A stretch of DNA of 64,000 bases from the NCBI GenBank assembly GCA_033283175.1, contig JAWMQM010000002.1, forward strand, positions 434,001 through 498,000, written 5' to 3'. Source of the stretch: Pseudomaricurvus sp033283175 (GTDB lineage: Bacteria > Pseudomonadota > Gammaproteobacteria > Pseudomonadales > Cellvibrionaceae). This document shows positions 26,704 to 33,840 of the stretch, one piece after another. A model generated the notes under the pieces. It did not search any database, was not told where the DNA came from, and saw nothing but the letters and a program-made list of their open reading frames with translations. The first letter of the stretch is position 1, and every line of letters begins with the position of its first letter. Made by a program: the position numbers and the translations under genes.

Positions 26704-27846
26704 TCAGTGTTGCTCAGGCCCGGGCACAATCGCACGAGTCTGGGTGATGCAGGAACCGAAGCTGTGGAAGCCAGTGGCGTGCAGGCCACCGGTGCCGCCG
26801 CAGCAGATCACCAGTACATCCTTGGGCTCTACCGAAACAAACACACGGCCGTTGATTACACGGTTCTGAGCTTCCAGCTGATTCAGATGTTGTGGCGTCA
26901 GGTGATTGGCGTCGATGCTGGCATGCTTCCAGATCAGCTCCTGCACATCTTCCAGGTTGGGTACATCGCGGTGGATGATGTCCGCCCATACCGGGTTAAT
27001 GGCGACCATCATCTCGGCAAACGGCATGGCCGGGGAGAAGCCGTTGGCACCGGGATAGGCGAGGGATTTCCCGATCATTTCCAGGAACTCGGGACCCGTC
27101 TGGGAGGTGGTATCAAGAATATTCTGCGTGCCCATGGTGCCGTAGACAGACACGGCATCGCCTTTGATACCGGCGCGACGTTCGGCAAACGGCGCCCAGG
27201 GCGAGCGCTCTTCCCATTCGCCGAAGACAATGCCGGCGACGCGACCCGGTGACCCAAAGGTGGTTTGGCTGGTAACACCGGCGACCTGGCCAGCGACGTT
27301 GCGCACCAGCAGACGGATGGCGCGACCGATGGCGGTGGATGTGGATGCCGCACCGCCCAGGCAGCCGTGCTGGTAGGGGATGTCCAGCTTGTTGCGAATA
27401 TCACCGTTGACCAGTGTCAGCGGAATAACGGGTGCGGTGGTGGCATTGAGGCCGAAGAGCTCGAAGTCCGGATCAGCCATGCCTTCCAGTGCGGCGATAA
27501 TAACTGGCATGGATTCAGCCGGAGCTCCTGCCATAACGGCGTTGATGGCAATCTTTTCAACGGTGCAGTCGGCGTCAGTCGGCGGCAGGTGGCAGATAAC
27601 TTCATCGGCATAGCGGTTATTGGCACCCAGGAATGCTCGCACACGCGCCTCGGTAGGTGGAATCAACGGCAGACCGTCGCCCCAGCCCCGTTGCATGGCA
27701 AAGTCGGTGAACTTCATTACGTCGTCGATTTCGGTTTCGACGCTTTTACTGGAGAGCCAGTCCAGTTCACAACCGGCTTCGCCGCAGTCGCGGAGGTTTA
27801 CGACTTTTTGCTCGATGTGTTGTTGAGTGGCAATACCTCGTTTCAT
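26704..27846 (-). CDS. large partner protein of the UGSC pair
   Basis: A 380-residue cytoplasmic protein. A short N-terminal arm carries two Cys (in DCGEAGCELDW). The body contains RGWGDGLPLIPPTEARV, PYQHGCLGG and a glycine-rich centre. The C-terminal end has ICCGGTGG followed by HSFGSC ending at Cys366, which looks like a degenerate xGSC motif. Its ATG overlaps the stop of the small UGSC gene (ATGA, 27843-27846), so the two are translationally coupled and probably form a complex. I know of no assigned reaction. Redox chemistry is suggested only by the Cys motifs. Confidence 0.6.
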   Translation of the reverse strand: MKRGIATQQHIEQKVVNLRDCGEAGCELDWLSSKSVETEIDDVMKFTDFAMQRGWGDGLPLIPPTEARVRAFLGANNRYADEVICHLPPTDADCTVEKIAINAVMAGAPAESMPVIIAALEGMADPDFELFGLNATTAPVIPLTLVNGDIRNKLDIPYQHGCLGGAASTSTAIGRAIRLLVRNVAGQVAGVTSQTTFGSPGRVAGIVFGEWEERSPWAPFAERRAGIKGDAVSVYGTMGTQNILDTTSQTGPEFLEMIGKSLAYPGANGFSPAMPFAEMMVAINPVWADIIHRDVPNLEDVQELIWKHASIDANHLTPQHLNQLEAQNRVINGRVFVSVEPKDVLVICCGGTGGLHATGFHSFGSCITQTRAIVPGPEQH

Positions 27847-28409
27847 CCTACCTTCTCCTTACTCTCAGACAGTGTTGCACCCATGGTTTTCAGCATGCCC
27901 TGGAAATATTCATGGGCGACGGGTTCTACCTCATGGCGCTGCTTTTCATTCAGAGGGTAGGGGAGGATATGGATGCGCAGACCTGAACGGCCCCCGCGAG
28001 CGGCCAACTGATGGCCCAGCTCATCAAAGACCTCTGTACACACGGCGGTAGTGGGCAGGCCCTTGGCGGCTGCGGCCAGGGCATCGCGAATCGTCCAACC
28101 GGTACAGGAGCCACAGTTGCCCAGGCCAACCACGGCAACATCGATGGAGTCCAGGAACTGCTCCAGCTCACGGGCGACTTTCTCGCCCTCGGAACCGGTG
28201 CGTCCCTGATGGGAACGCCAGAATTTCACTTCGGCGCCGGCGGTGCGGAACTCTGCCGCCCAGATTTCCGCAATCCAGTCCCAGGCGCGCCAGATTTCGT
28301 CGAGTCGAAAGCCAACTGTCTTACCGGCCAGCGGGCCGGCGTCGGGGCCGGGTGAGGTGATGTCATCGCTGCGCACGGCAGTGGGGTCCAGAACCTTGCC
28401 TAGAGCCAT
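27843..28409 (-). CDS. UGSC-family protein, cysteine form
   Basis: A 188-residue protein (start 28409, AGGAGA site) with the motif N-C99-G-S-C102 in GLGNCGSCTGW. The family is known for a U/C-G-S-C redox-like motif that is selenocysteine in some marine bacteria; here the first codon is TGT, so this is the Cys form. The surrounding IDVAVVGLGNCGSC after a predicted beta strand suggests a Rossmann-like or flavodoxin-like loop. It heads the minus-strand series towards 22453 and is divergent from an IclR regulator across a clear dyad. The biochemical role is unknown. Confidence 0.7.
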   Translation of the reverse strand: MALGKVLDPTAVRSDDITSPGPDAGPLAGKTVGFRLDEIWRAWDWIAEIWAAEFRTAGAEVKFWRSHQGRTGSEGEKVARELEQFLDSIDVAVVGLGNCGSCTGWTIRDALAAAAKGLPTTAVCTEVFDELGHQLAARGGRSGLRIHILPYPLNEKQRHEVEPVAHEYFQGMLKTMGATLSESKEKVG

Positions 28410-28513
28410 CGTGTCTCTCCTTGCTATCGTGTTGTTATTGGTAATGGAGCGGCTTGCCATAGAATCAGGATGAGCTGATCACAGGGGTTGCCTTTTTCTT
28501 AAAGTCCAATATA

Positions 28514-28531
28514 GTGGACATATATATCCAC
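28514..28531. promoter_or_regulatory. dyad GTGGACATATATATCCAC, probable IclR operator
   Basis: An 18-bp near-perfect palindrome in the divergent region, 105 bp before the UGSC start and 30 bp before the IclR start. This is where autoregulation plus control of the divergent operon would act. Confidence 0.55.
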
Positions 28532-28560
28532 AATTCAAGACACTATTCTATGGTGGTCCG

Positions 28561-29310
28561 ATGCTTGTCAAGCAGATTGCAAACCTTTTCGCACTTATGG
28601 ATCTGTTCGCCCGTTGCCAGAAACCCCTCTCTGTCTCCGAAATCGTGGCAGCGCTCGGCTGGCCGCGGTCCAGCGCTTTCAACATTGTTGAGACCATGGT
28701 TGAGTACGATTTCCTCTACCAGCCCAAGGCCCGCGGTGGGTACTACCCAACCAGTAAATGGCTGCATATGGGGCAAACCCTGGTAGGGGCGCAGCCAATC
28801 CCGCTCTCGGTACACCAGCTGCTGGAACGGCTGGCACGGGAGACCGGCGAAACACTGTTTCTGGTGCGGGGGGAAGGGAGCAGCGCGGTGTTTGAGGATG
28901 TGGTGGAGTCATCTGCAGACATTCGTTTTATTGCCAACGTCGGCCAGCGTCTGCCAATCCATGTCACCGCTGGTGGTCGCGCCATATTGGCTCAGTACCC
29001 GCAGTCAGAGGTAGAGGCAGTGCTGAAGCGTATCCGCTACCAGAGGTATGAGAAGGATACGTTCATGACCCCGGAGTCGGTGACACAGGAGATCGAGCGG
29101 GGCAAAGGTCGGGGCTGGCATATCAACATGGCCATCTACGCACCTGGCGTTGCAGGGGTCGCCGTGCCTTTCAATTTGGAAGGCCGGCGCACTGCGTTGG
29201 CCCTTGGGGGGCCGGAATCGCGTATTGGCAGTCGTATCGACGAGTTGGGTGAGCTGCTGGAGAAGGCGGTGGCGGAGTTCCACCAGCAGAATCCGGCTCG
29301 TCGCGCCTGA
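28561..29310 (+). CDS. IclR-family transcriptional regulator (1 of 2)
   Basis: A 249-residue regulator. The N-terminal winged helix-turn-helix spans about residues 1-65 (SVSEIVAALGWPRSSAFNIVETM as helices 2-3). The C-terminal IclR effector domain contains TAGGRAILAQYP and a region near PGVAGVAVPF. IclR proteins usually sense an aromatic or aliphatic acid and control catabolic genes. It is divergent from the UGSC operon and directly followed by a second IclR gene, so the two may respond to different intermediates. A dyad lies 30 bp upstream. Confidence 0.9.
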   Translation: MLVKQIANLFALMDLFARCQKPLSVSEIVAALGWPRSSAFNIVETMVEYDFLYQPKARGGYYPTSKWLHMGQTLVGAQPIPLSVHQLLERLARETGETLFLVRGEGSSAVFEDVVESSADIRFIANVGQRLPIHVTAGGRAILAQYPQSEVEAVLKRIRYQRYEKDTFMTPESVTQEIERGKGRGWHINMAIYAPGVAGVAVPFNLEGRRTALALGGPESRIGSRIDELGELLEKAVAEFHQQNPARRA

Positions 29311-29340
29311 TGACTGGCACAGTGGTTGAGAGGATCGTTC

Positions 29341-30075
29341 ATGAAGATTGTTAAATCTGCTGCGCGAACGCTGCACCTATTCTCGCTGTTTGCCGAGGAG
29401 CGCCGGCCACTGACGCTGTCCGAATTGGGCGCCGGTGTGGGCGCGCCACCCAGCAGCTGTCATGAACTGGTGCAGACGTTGATAGAACTCGGCTTCCTGC
29501 TGGTGCTGGACGACGGTAAGCGCTACTACCCATCCAGGCGTCTCCTCAATACCGCTAACCGCATCAATGAATTTAATCCAATCAAGGAGAAGGTGCACCT
29601 GGAATTGCGGCGTATACGCGATGCCACGGGGGAGAGCATCGTGGTGGGAATGCTGGAAGGCAAGGAGGTGGTGTATATGGATGTGTTTGAGGGCTCCCAC
29701 ACCATTCGCTACAACGCCAGTGTCGGCGACCTGAAGCCTCTCCACGCCAGTGCCCTGGGCAAGGCGCTGTTGGCATCACTGCAACCGGCCGCCAGGGAGC
29801 GGCTGATCAAGGCACTGCCGTTAACCCGTTTCACCGACCGTACGCTGACTCGTATCCGGGACCTTGAAAACAGCATCAAGCAAGGCTTGTCGGATGATTA
29901 TTTCGTCTCCCGCGGCGAGCGTAACACTGATGTTATGGGGATCGCCATTCCCATGGAGTTAAGGGGCAAGACACTGGCGATTGGTATCATCGGCCCCCTG
30001 GGGCGAATTGAACGCAACCTCGACAGCTATGTCCAGGCCCTGCGTCTGGTGATTGAGCGCCTTAGATCGAATTAG
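29341..30075 (+). CDS. IclR-family transcriptional regulator (2 of 2)
   Basis: A 244-residue regulator. The ATG at 29341 is preferred over an in-frame TTG at 29326 because the GAGAGGA site precedes it. The HTH (LTLSELGAGVGAPPSSCHELVQTL) lies in residues about 15-50, and the effector domain shows the usual HASALGKALLA block. It starts 30 bp after the first IclR gene. It is not a close copy of it: the sequences differ through most of their length. It probably controls the TauD/SDR operon downstream, which has its own palindrome at 30225. Confidence 0.9.
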   Translation: MKIVKSAARTLHLFSLFAEERRPLTLSELGAGVGAPPSSCHELVQTLIELGFLLVLDDGKRYYPSRRLLNTANRINEFNPIKEKVHLELRRIRDATGESIVVGMLEGKEVVYMDVFEGSHTIRYNASVGDLKPLHASALGKALLASLQPAARERLIKALPLTRFTDRTLTRIRDLENSIKQGLSDDYFVSRGERNTDVMGIAIPMELRGKTLAIGIIGPLGRIERNLDSYVQALRLVIERLRSN

Positions 30076-30224
30076 CGCAAGCGCTTCAGGTGGCCACTGC
30101 ATACTGGCCTGGATGGCCCGCTTTGCGGGTAATAGGGGTTTCAGGCCGGTTTTCCTTTCAGCAACCTGACAGCCACACAGGTCGTGGCAGCTGGTTCGGT
30201 CGTCATCAGTTTAGCTGTTTCCGA

Positions 30225-30240
30225 TTTCGCATACGCGAAA
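30225..30240. promoter_or_regulatory. dyad TTTCGC-ATAC-GCGAAA, probable IclR operator
   Basis: A perfect 6+6 inverted repeat with a 4-bp spacer, like sites known for IclR-family regulators. It lies 119 bp before the TauD start and downstream of the second IclR gene. Confidence 0.55.
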
Positions 30241-30358
30241 GTCAGAAAGATCTGTTTGGAGAATCTTTTGCCGGCTTTCTAACATCGTTTCACTCAAAGC
30301 GGTTCTACACTCAGGTGTAGGCCCTGTGCTTCAGCAATAACGACGAGTGACCGAAACG

Positions 30359-31207
30359 ATGAGCGATGTACAGATTGAAAAAATTTCCCCCGATATGGGC
30401 GCGCGGGTCCTGGTTTCTGCCAGCCACCTGCTGGATGAGGGAGTAGCCGAGCAGTGCTTGGCGGCGCTGAACGAGTACGGCGTACTGGTGTTTCCTGAAA
30501 TAAACCTGAGTGACGCTGACCAGGTGGAATTCAGCAACCGCCTTGGGCCAACCAAGGAGTCCAAATTTACCGGCGAGAAGAAAGACGAGGCCGATAAGTT
30601 AGGTATCTACCCCGTCACACTGGATCCCACCAAGGCCAAGTTTCTCGACTACGTGCATTCCAACGAACACTGGCATATGGATGGCACCACCTATGAAGTG
30701 CCGCCAAAAGCTACCAACCTGAAATGTGTGGTGCCGCCCTCCAGTGGTGGTGATACCGAGTTTTGTAATTTGTATGCGGCTTATGAAGCACTGCCTGCAG
30801 TAATGAAAGCAAAAATCGAAAACCTGCGTGTGGTGCACTGCGCAGCGGCCGCCAACCTGCGTTACTTTAAAAATCCCACCGTTATCGATTTGCAGCGCTG
30901 GTTGCGCGATGGCCCTCCCACCGAACAACCTCTGGTCTGGAAGCAGTCCAATGGTCATACGTCGCTGGTGATCGGTTCTACCGCAGATCACATTGTCGGT
31001 ATGGATGTGGAAGAGGGGCGTGCCTTGCTGGCTGAACTGCTGGAGTGGTGTACCCAACCCCAGTTCTGCTATCGCCACCACTGGTCCAAAGGCGACATGG
31101 TGATTTTCCACAATCCCGGCGTGTTGCATCGCGCCCATCGTTACACCGTGGATTCCGGCCGCCTGATGCACCGCACCACCATTATGGGATCAGAGGCGTT
31201 TGCCTGA
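30359..31207 (+). CDS. TauD/TfdA-family Fe(II)/2-oxoglutarate dioxygenase (2 of 3)
   Basis: A 282-residue enzyme from the ATG at 30359; a GTG at 30347 is possible, and neither has a strong ribosome site. Iron ligands H106-x-D108 lie in HWHMDGT and H257 in VLHRAH, with Arg272 fifteen residues on for 2-oxoglutarate. It diverges more from the other two TauD copies than they do from each other (HMDGTTYE against HIDGTMN). It probably hydroxylates a carboxylate-bearing substrate. It is followed after 39 bp by an SDR gene that could oxidise the new hydroxyl. Confidence 0.9.
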   Translation: MSDVQIEKISPDMGARVLVSASHLLDEGVAEQCLAALNEYGVLVFPEINLSDADQVEFSNRLGPTKESKFTGEKKDEADKLGIYPVTLDPTKAKFLDYVHSNEHWHMDGTTYEVPPKATNLKCVVPPSSGGDTEFCNLYAAYEALPAVMKAKIENLRVVHCAAAANLRYFKNPTVIDLQRWLRDGPPTEQPLVWKQSNGHTSLVIGSTADHIVGMDVEEGRALLAELLEWCTQPQFCYRHHWSKGDMVIFHNPGVLHRAHRYTVDSGRLMHRTTIMGSEAFA

Positions 31208-31246
31208 TTTCTCCACCCTATTCACTGACACATGAAGGTAATAACA

Positions 31247-32002
31247 ATGACATTTTCTACAAAAAAAGTAGCCGTGGTAACTGGCGGTGCTGAAGGGCTC
31301 GGCGCCGAGATTTGCCGTTTCCTGGCCCGCGATGGTGCTGACATCGCCGTGTGGGATCGCAACATCGGTCTCGCTCAGCAGGTGGCTGCGGAGCTGCGTG
31401 ATACGGGCGTGAACGCCATTGCCTGTGAGGTTGATGTCTCCAGTAAGGCGCAAGTCGATGCCGCGGCAGCAAAAGTGCGCAGTGAGCTGGGGCCGGTCGG
31501 TATCATTGTGAATAACGCCGGGGTGTCGCCGGAGAAAAGTTTTGTTGATATCACAGAAGACGACTGGGAACAGGTGTTCAGCATCAATGCCAAGGGAACC
31601 TTTCTCTGCACTCAGGCGGTCATCGGTGACATGATTGACGCCGGTTGGGGTCGTGTGGTGAACATATCTTCGTCCAGTGCCCAGTCCGGCGCACCACGCA
31701 TGGTGCACTACGCCGCCACCAAGGGCGCTGTTATTGCCTACACCAAGGCACTGGCCCGCGAATTGGCGCCTCTGGGAATTACCGTCAACAATATTCCGCC
31801 AAGCACCGTTTATACCGCTGGCCTGCAGTCCATGGAGGAACGACTGGGCAGTATCGATGAGTATGTCAAAAATACGATTCCGGTACAGCGCGTTGGCCAG
31901 CCATCAGACATCGCCAATGCGGTATCTTTCCTGGCCTCCGAAGCCTCCAGTTACGTTACGGGCGTCACCCTGAGCGTGAATGGCGGCCGTTATATGTTGT
32001 AA
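31247..32002 (+). CDS. short-chain dehydrogenase/reductase (2 of 3)
   Basis: A 251-residue classical SDR. The start at 31247 (MTFSTKKVAV) has an AAGG site; an in-frame ATG 15 bp upstream overlaps it. Cofactor motif TGGAEGLG, NNAG in VNNAGVSPE and the catalytic Y155-AAT-K159 are intact. An aspartate-containing VWDRN after strand 2 suggests NAD(H) preference. It is in an operon with the TauD gene and closed by a terminator. Likely role: oxidation of the alcohol produced by the dioxygenase. Confidence 0.9.
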   Translation: MTFSTKKVAVVTGGAEGLGAEICRFLARDGADIAVWDRNIGLAQQVAAELRDTGVNAIACEVDVSSKAQVDAAAAKVRSELGPVGIIVNNAGVSPEKSFVDITEDDWEQVFSINAKGTFLCTQAVIGDMIDAGWGRVVNISSSSAQSGAPRMVHYAATKGAVIAYTKALARELAPLGITVNNIPPSTVYTAGLQSMEERLGSIDEYVKNTIPVQRVGQPSDIANAVSFLASEASSYVTGVTLSVNGGRYML

Positions 32003-32041
32003 AAGGCTTACCCCTTGCGCGTATCGCCATACGCGTTTCCT

Positions 32042-32073
32042 GCCACCACTATTTCGGTAGTGGTGGCTTTTTT
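32042..32073 (+). terminator. intrinsic terminator after SDR 2
   Basis: A 10-bp stem GCCACCACTA / TAGTGGTGGC with a T6 tract. Confidence 0.9.
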
Positions 32074-32274
32074 ATGCCTGGCCAATCTTCAGGCTAATGC
32101 GCTTCTCAACAGTTTGCAGGCAAATGACGAGCGGCGCTTTACAGTTTTTAGCGTTCAACGTGTAACTGCGTCATCCCGCCCATAGCAATTCCCGGTACAA
32201 TTTCCGCAACACTCCCGTTGTTACGGGGCATGAATCGCCCGCACGAACCTTACATACAAACCAATAACGAGTAG

Positions 32275-33444
32275 ATGGCTATGCATAACTTGGAAGATCT
32301 GGATCCGCTGTTTCAACCTTTACAGCTGAATGGCTTAACACTGCCGAACCGGCTGGCGATGGCACCCATGACACGGGGCTTTTGCCCGGGCAATGTGCCG
32401 ACGGATCAGGTGGCTGCCTATTACCGTCGCCGCGCGGAAGGTGGCACTGCATTGCTGATCAGTGAAGGGGTTGGCATTGATCACCCGGCGTCCGTCGGTA
32501 TTGGTGCGGGCTCAGCGGAGAGTGTACCGGTGCTCTACGGCGATGCTGCCATTGCAGGCTGGAAAAAAGTGGTGGATGAAGTGCATGCCGGCGGTGGCTT
32601 TATCTTTCCACAGCTATGGCACCAGGGACCCTTCAGATTACCGGGCACCGGTCCTTTTCCTGAAGCTGAGAGCATCAGCCCATCCGGGACCTGGGGCCCG
32701 ACCGACAGGCGAACCAACGCTCATGCCGAGTACATGGAGGCATACGCGCGCCCACACAGGCCCATGACCGAGGAAGATATCAGTGATGTGGTTTCGGCAT
32801 TTGGACGTAGTGCGGCGGTTGCCAAACAGATCGGCTTTGATGGTATTGCCATCCACGGCGCCAGCGGTTACCTGATCGACAGTTTCCTCTGGCCGGAGAC
32901 CAATCAGCGTAAAGACGGTTACGGCGCTGACATGGCTGGTCGCAGTCGCTTTGCTGCAGAAGTTGTACGCGCGATTCGCGCAGCAGTGGGACCGGAGATG
33001 CCAATCCTGTTCCGCTTTGGCCAGTGGAAGCAACAGGACTTCGATGCCCGGATTGCCAGCACGCCGGACGAACTCGGCGTTATGTTAACCGCGCTGGCAG
33101 ATGCCGGCGTGGATATGTTTGACGCCAGCAGCCTCTATTTCAATAAGCCCGCCTTCGAGGGCTCAGATTTACCGCTCGCGGCCTGGGCCAAAAAGCTGAG
33201 TGGGAAGCCGTCGATGGCGGTGGGTGGTATTGGCTTGTCTGACAGCCTCTTCAATTCGTTAAGTATCGGTGGGGCTACCGTGGAGAAGAACTACTACGAA
33301 GCGGCCGAGCGTATGGCAAGAGGCGAATTTGATTCACTGGCGCTGGGGCGCGCGTTGATCTCCGACCCGGAGTGGGCCAACAAGGTGAGAGCAGGGGACG
33401 AGCCGGCAGTTTTCAGACGCGAAGACCTCGCCGCACTCAATTAA
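32275..33444 (+). CDS. Old Yellow Enzyme family NADH:flavin oxidoreductase
   Basis: A 389-residue FMN TIM-barrel protein. N-terminal LTLPNRLAMAPMTRG is the OYE phosphate/FMN entry, LWHQGPFR is the active-site strand, and IHGASGYLIDSFLWPETNQR is the OYE signature (here HGAS where most have HGAH/N). The C-terminal ALGRALISDPEW completes the FMN phosphate site. OYEs reduce activated C=C bonds of enones or dienoyl-CoAs with NAD(P)H, which fits removal of an unsaturation before ketone cleavage. It is probably monocistronic. The 272-bp upstream gap has a CAAC-N6-GTTG dyad near 32208. Confidence 0.85.
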   Translation: MAMHNLEDLDPLFQPLQLNGLTLPNRLAMAPMTRGFCPGNVPTDQVAAYYRRRAEGGTALLISEGVGIDHPASVGIGAGSAESVPVLYGDAAIAGWKKVVDEVHAGGGFIFPQLWHQGPFRLPGTGPFPEAESISPSGTWGPTDRRTNAHAEYMEAYARPHRPMTEEDISDVVSAFGRSAAVAKQIGFDGIAIHGASGYLIDSFLWPETNQRKDGYGADMAGRSRFAAEVVRAIRAAVGPEMPILFRFGQWKQQDFDARIASTPDELGVMLTALADAGVDMFDASSLYFNKPAFEGSDLPLAAWAKKLSGKPSMAVGGIGLSDSLFNSLSIGGATVEKNYYEAAERMARGEFDSLALGRALISDPEWANKVRAGDEPAVFRREDLAALN

Positions 33445-33469
33445 GAATTCTGTCGGAAGTGGCAAGGTA

Positions 33470-33540
33470 AAAGATCGCCCGCAGGACAAGGTGAATTCCA
33501 GCGCAGCTGGAAGATGGGATGGTCTGGGCCAGTGGGCTCC
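33470..33540. repeat. composite extragenic repeat, copy B (inverted)
   Basis: Reverse complement of the element at 22370-22445 over about 70 bp, with scattered mismatches (GATCGCCCGCAGG ... GGTGAATTCCAGC ... GATGGTCTGGGCCA). It belongs to a 396-bp gap (33445-33840) filled with repeats and no gene. Confidence 0.75.
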
Positions 33541-33583
33541 TACAGGACATTCTACGCTGTAGGAGCCCGGTCCCCCGGGCGAG
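33535..33583. repeat. REP-type palindrome, copy 3 (short left arm)
   Basis: GGGCTCCTAC pairs with GTAGGAGCCC around a short loop; the right arm continues GGTCCCCCGGGCGA as in the copies at 11322 and 22201, but the left arm is replaced by the composite repeat. Confidence 0.75.
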
Positions 33584-33683
33584 CATTTCTCCTGGCTCGA
33601 TTGCGCAGGGCCTATTACGCACCGTGCCCAAATGATCGCGCACAGAGTGCGCTCCTACAAGATTTCCTGCAGCGCAAAAGCCT

Positions 33684-33747
33684 GGTGGCCCAGGCGAGCC
33701 TTTCTTTCAGCTGCGCTGGAATTCACCTTTTTCTCCGGGTAATAAAA
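33684..33747. repeat. composite extragenic repeat, copy C (partial)
   Basis: Contains GTGGCCCAGG, CAGCTGCGCTGGAATTCACC and TCCGGGTAAT, in the same orientation as the copy at 22370 but with a divergent left end. It is preceded at 33637-33660 by a further GCGCTCCTAC fragment. Confidence 0.65.
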
Positions 33748-33776
33748 AAGCGGCAAGTCCGAAGACTTGCCGCTTT
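33748..33776 (-). terminator. intrinsic terminator after ThDP gene 3
   Basis: A 12-bp stem (AAGCGGCAAGTC / GACTTGCCGCTT) with a CGAA loop. On the minus strand it is followed by TTTTTATT, consistent with ending the gene that stops at 33841. Confidence 0.8.
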
Positions 33777-33840
33777 AAAAACCACCCCGCCGAAGCGGGA
33801 TGGCTACTCGCCAGAGTTCTTTACTACTTTCTTAAAAGAA

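Noticed and set aside
28107..28118. Possible selenocysteine codon in the UGSC motif
   Set aside because: The codon is TGT, not TGA, so this is the cysteine form and no SECIS is needed.
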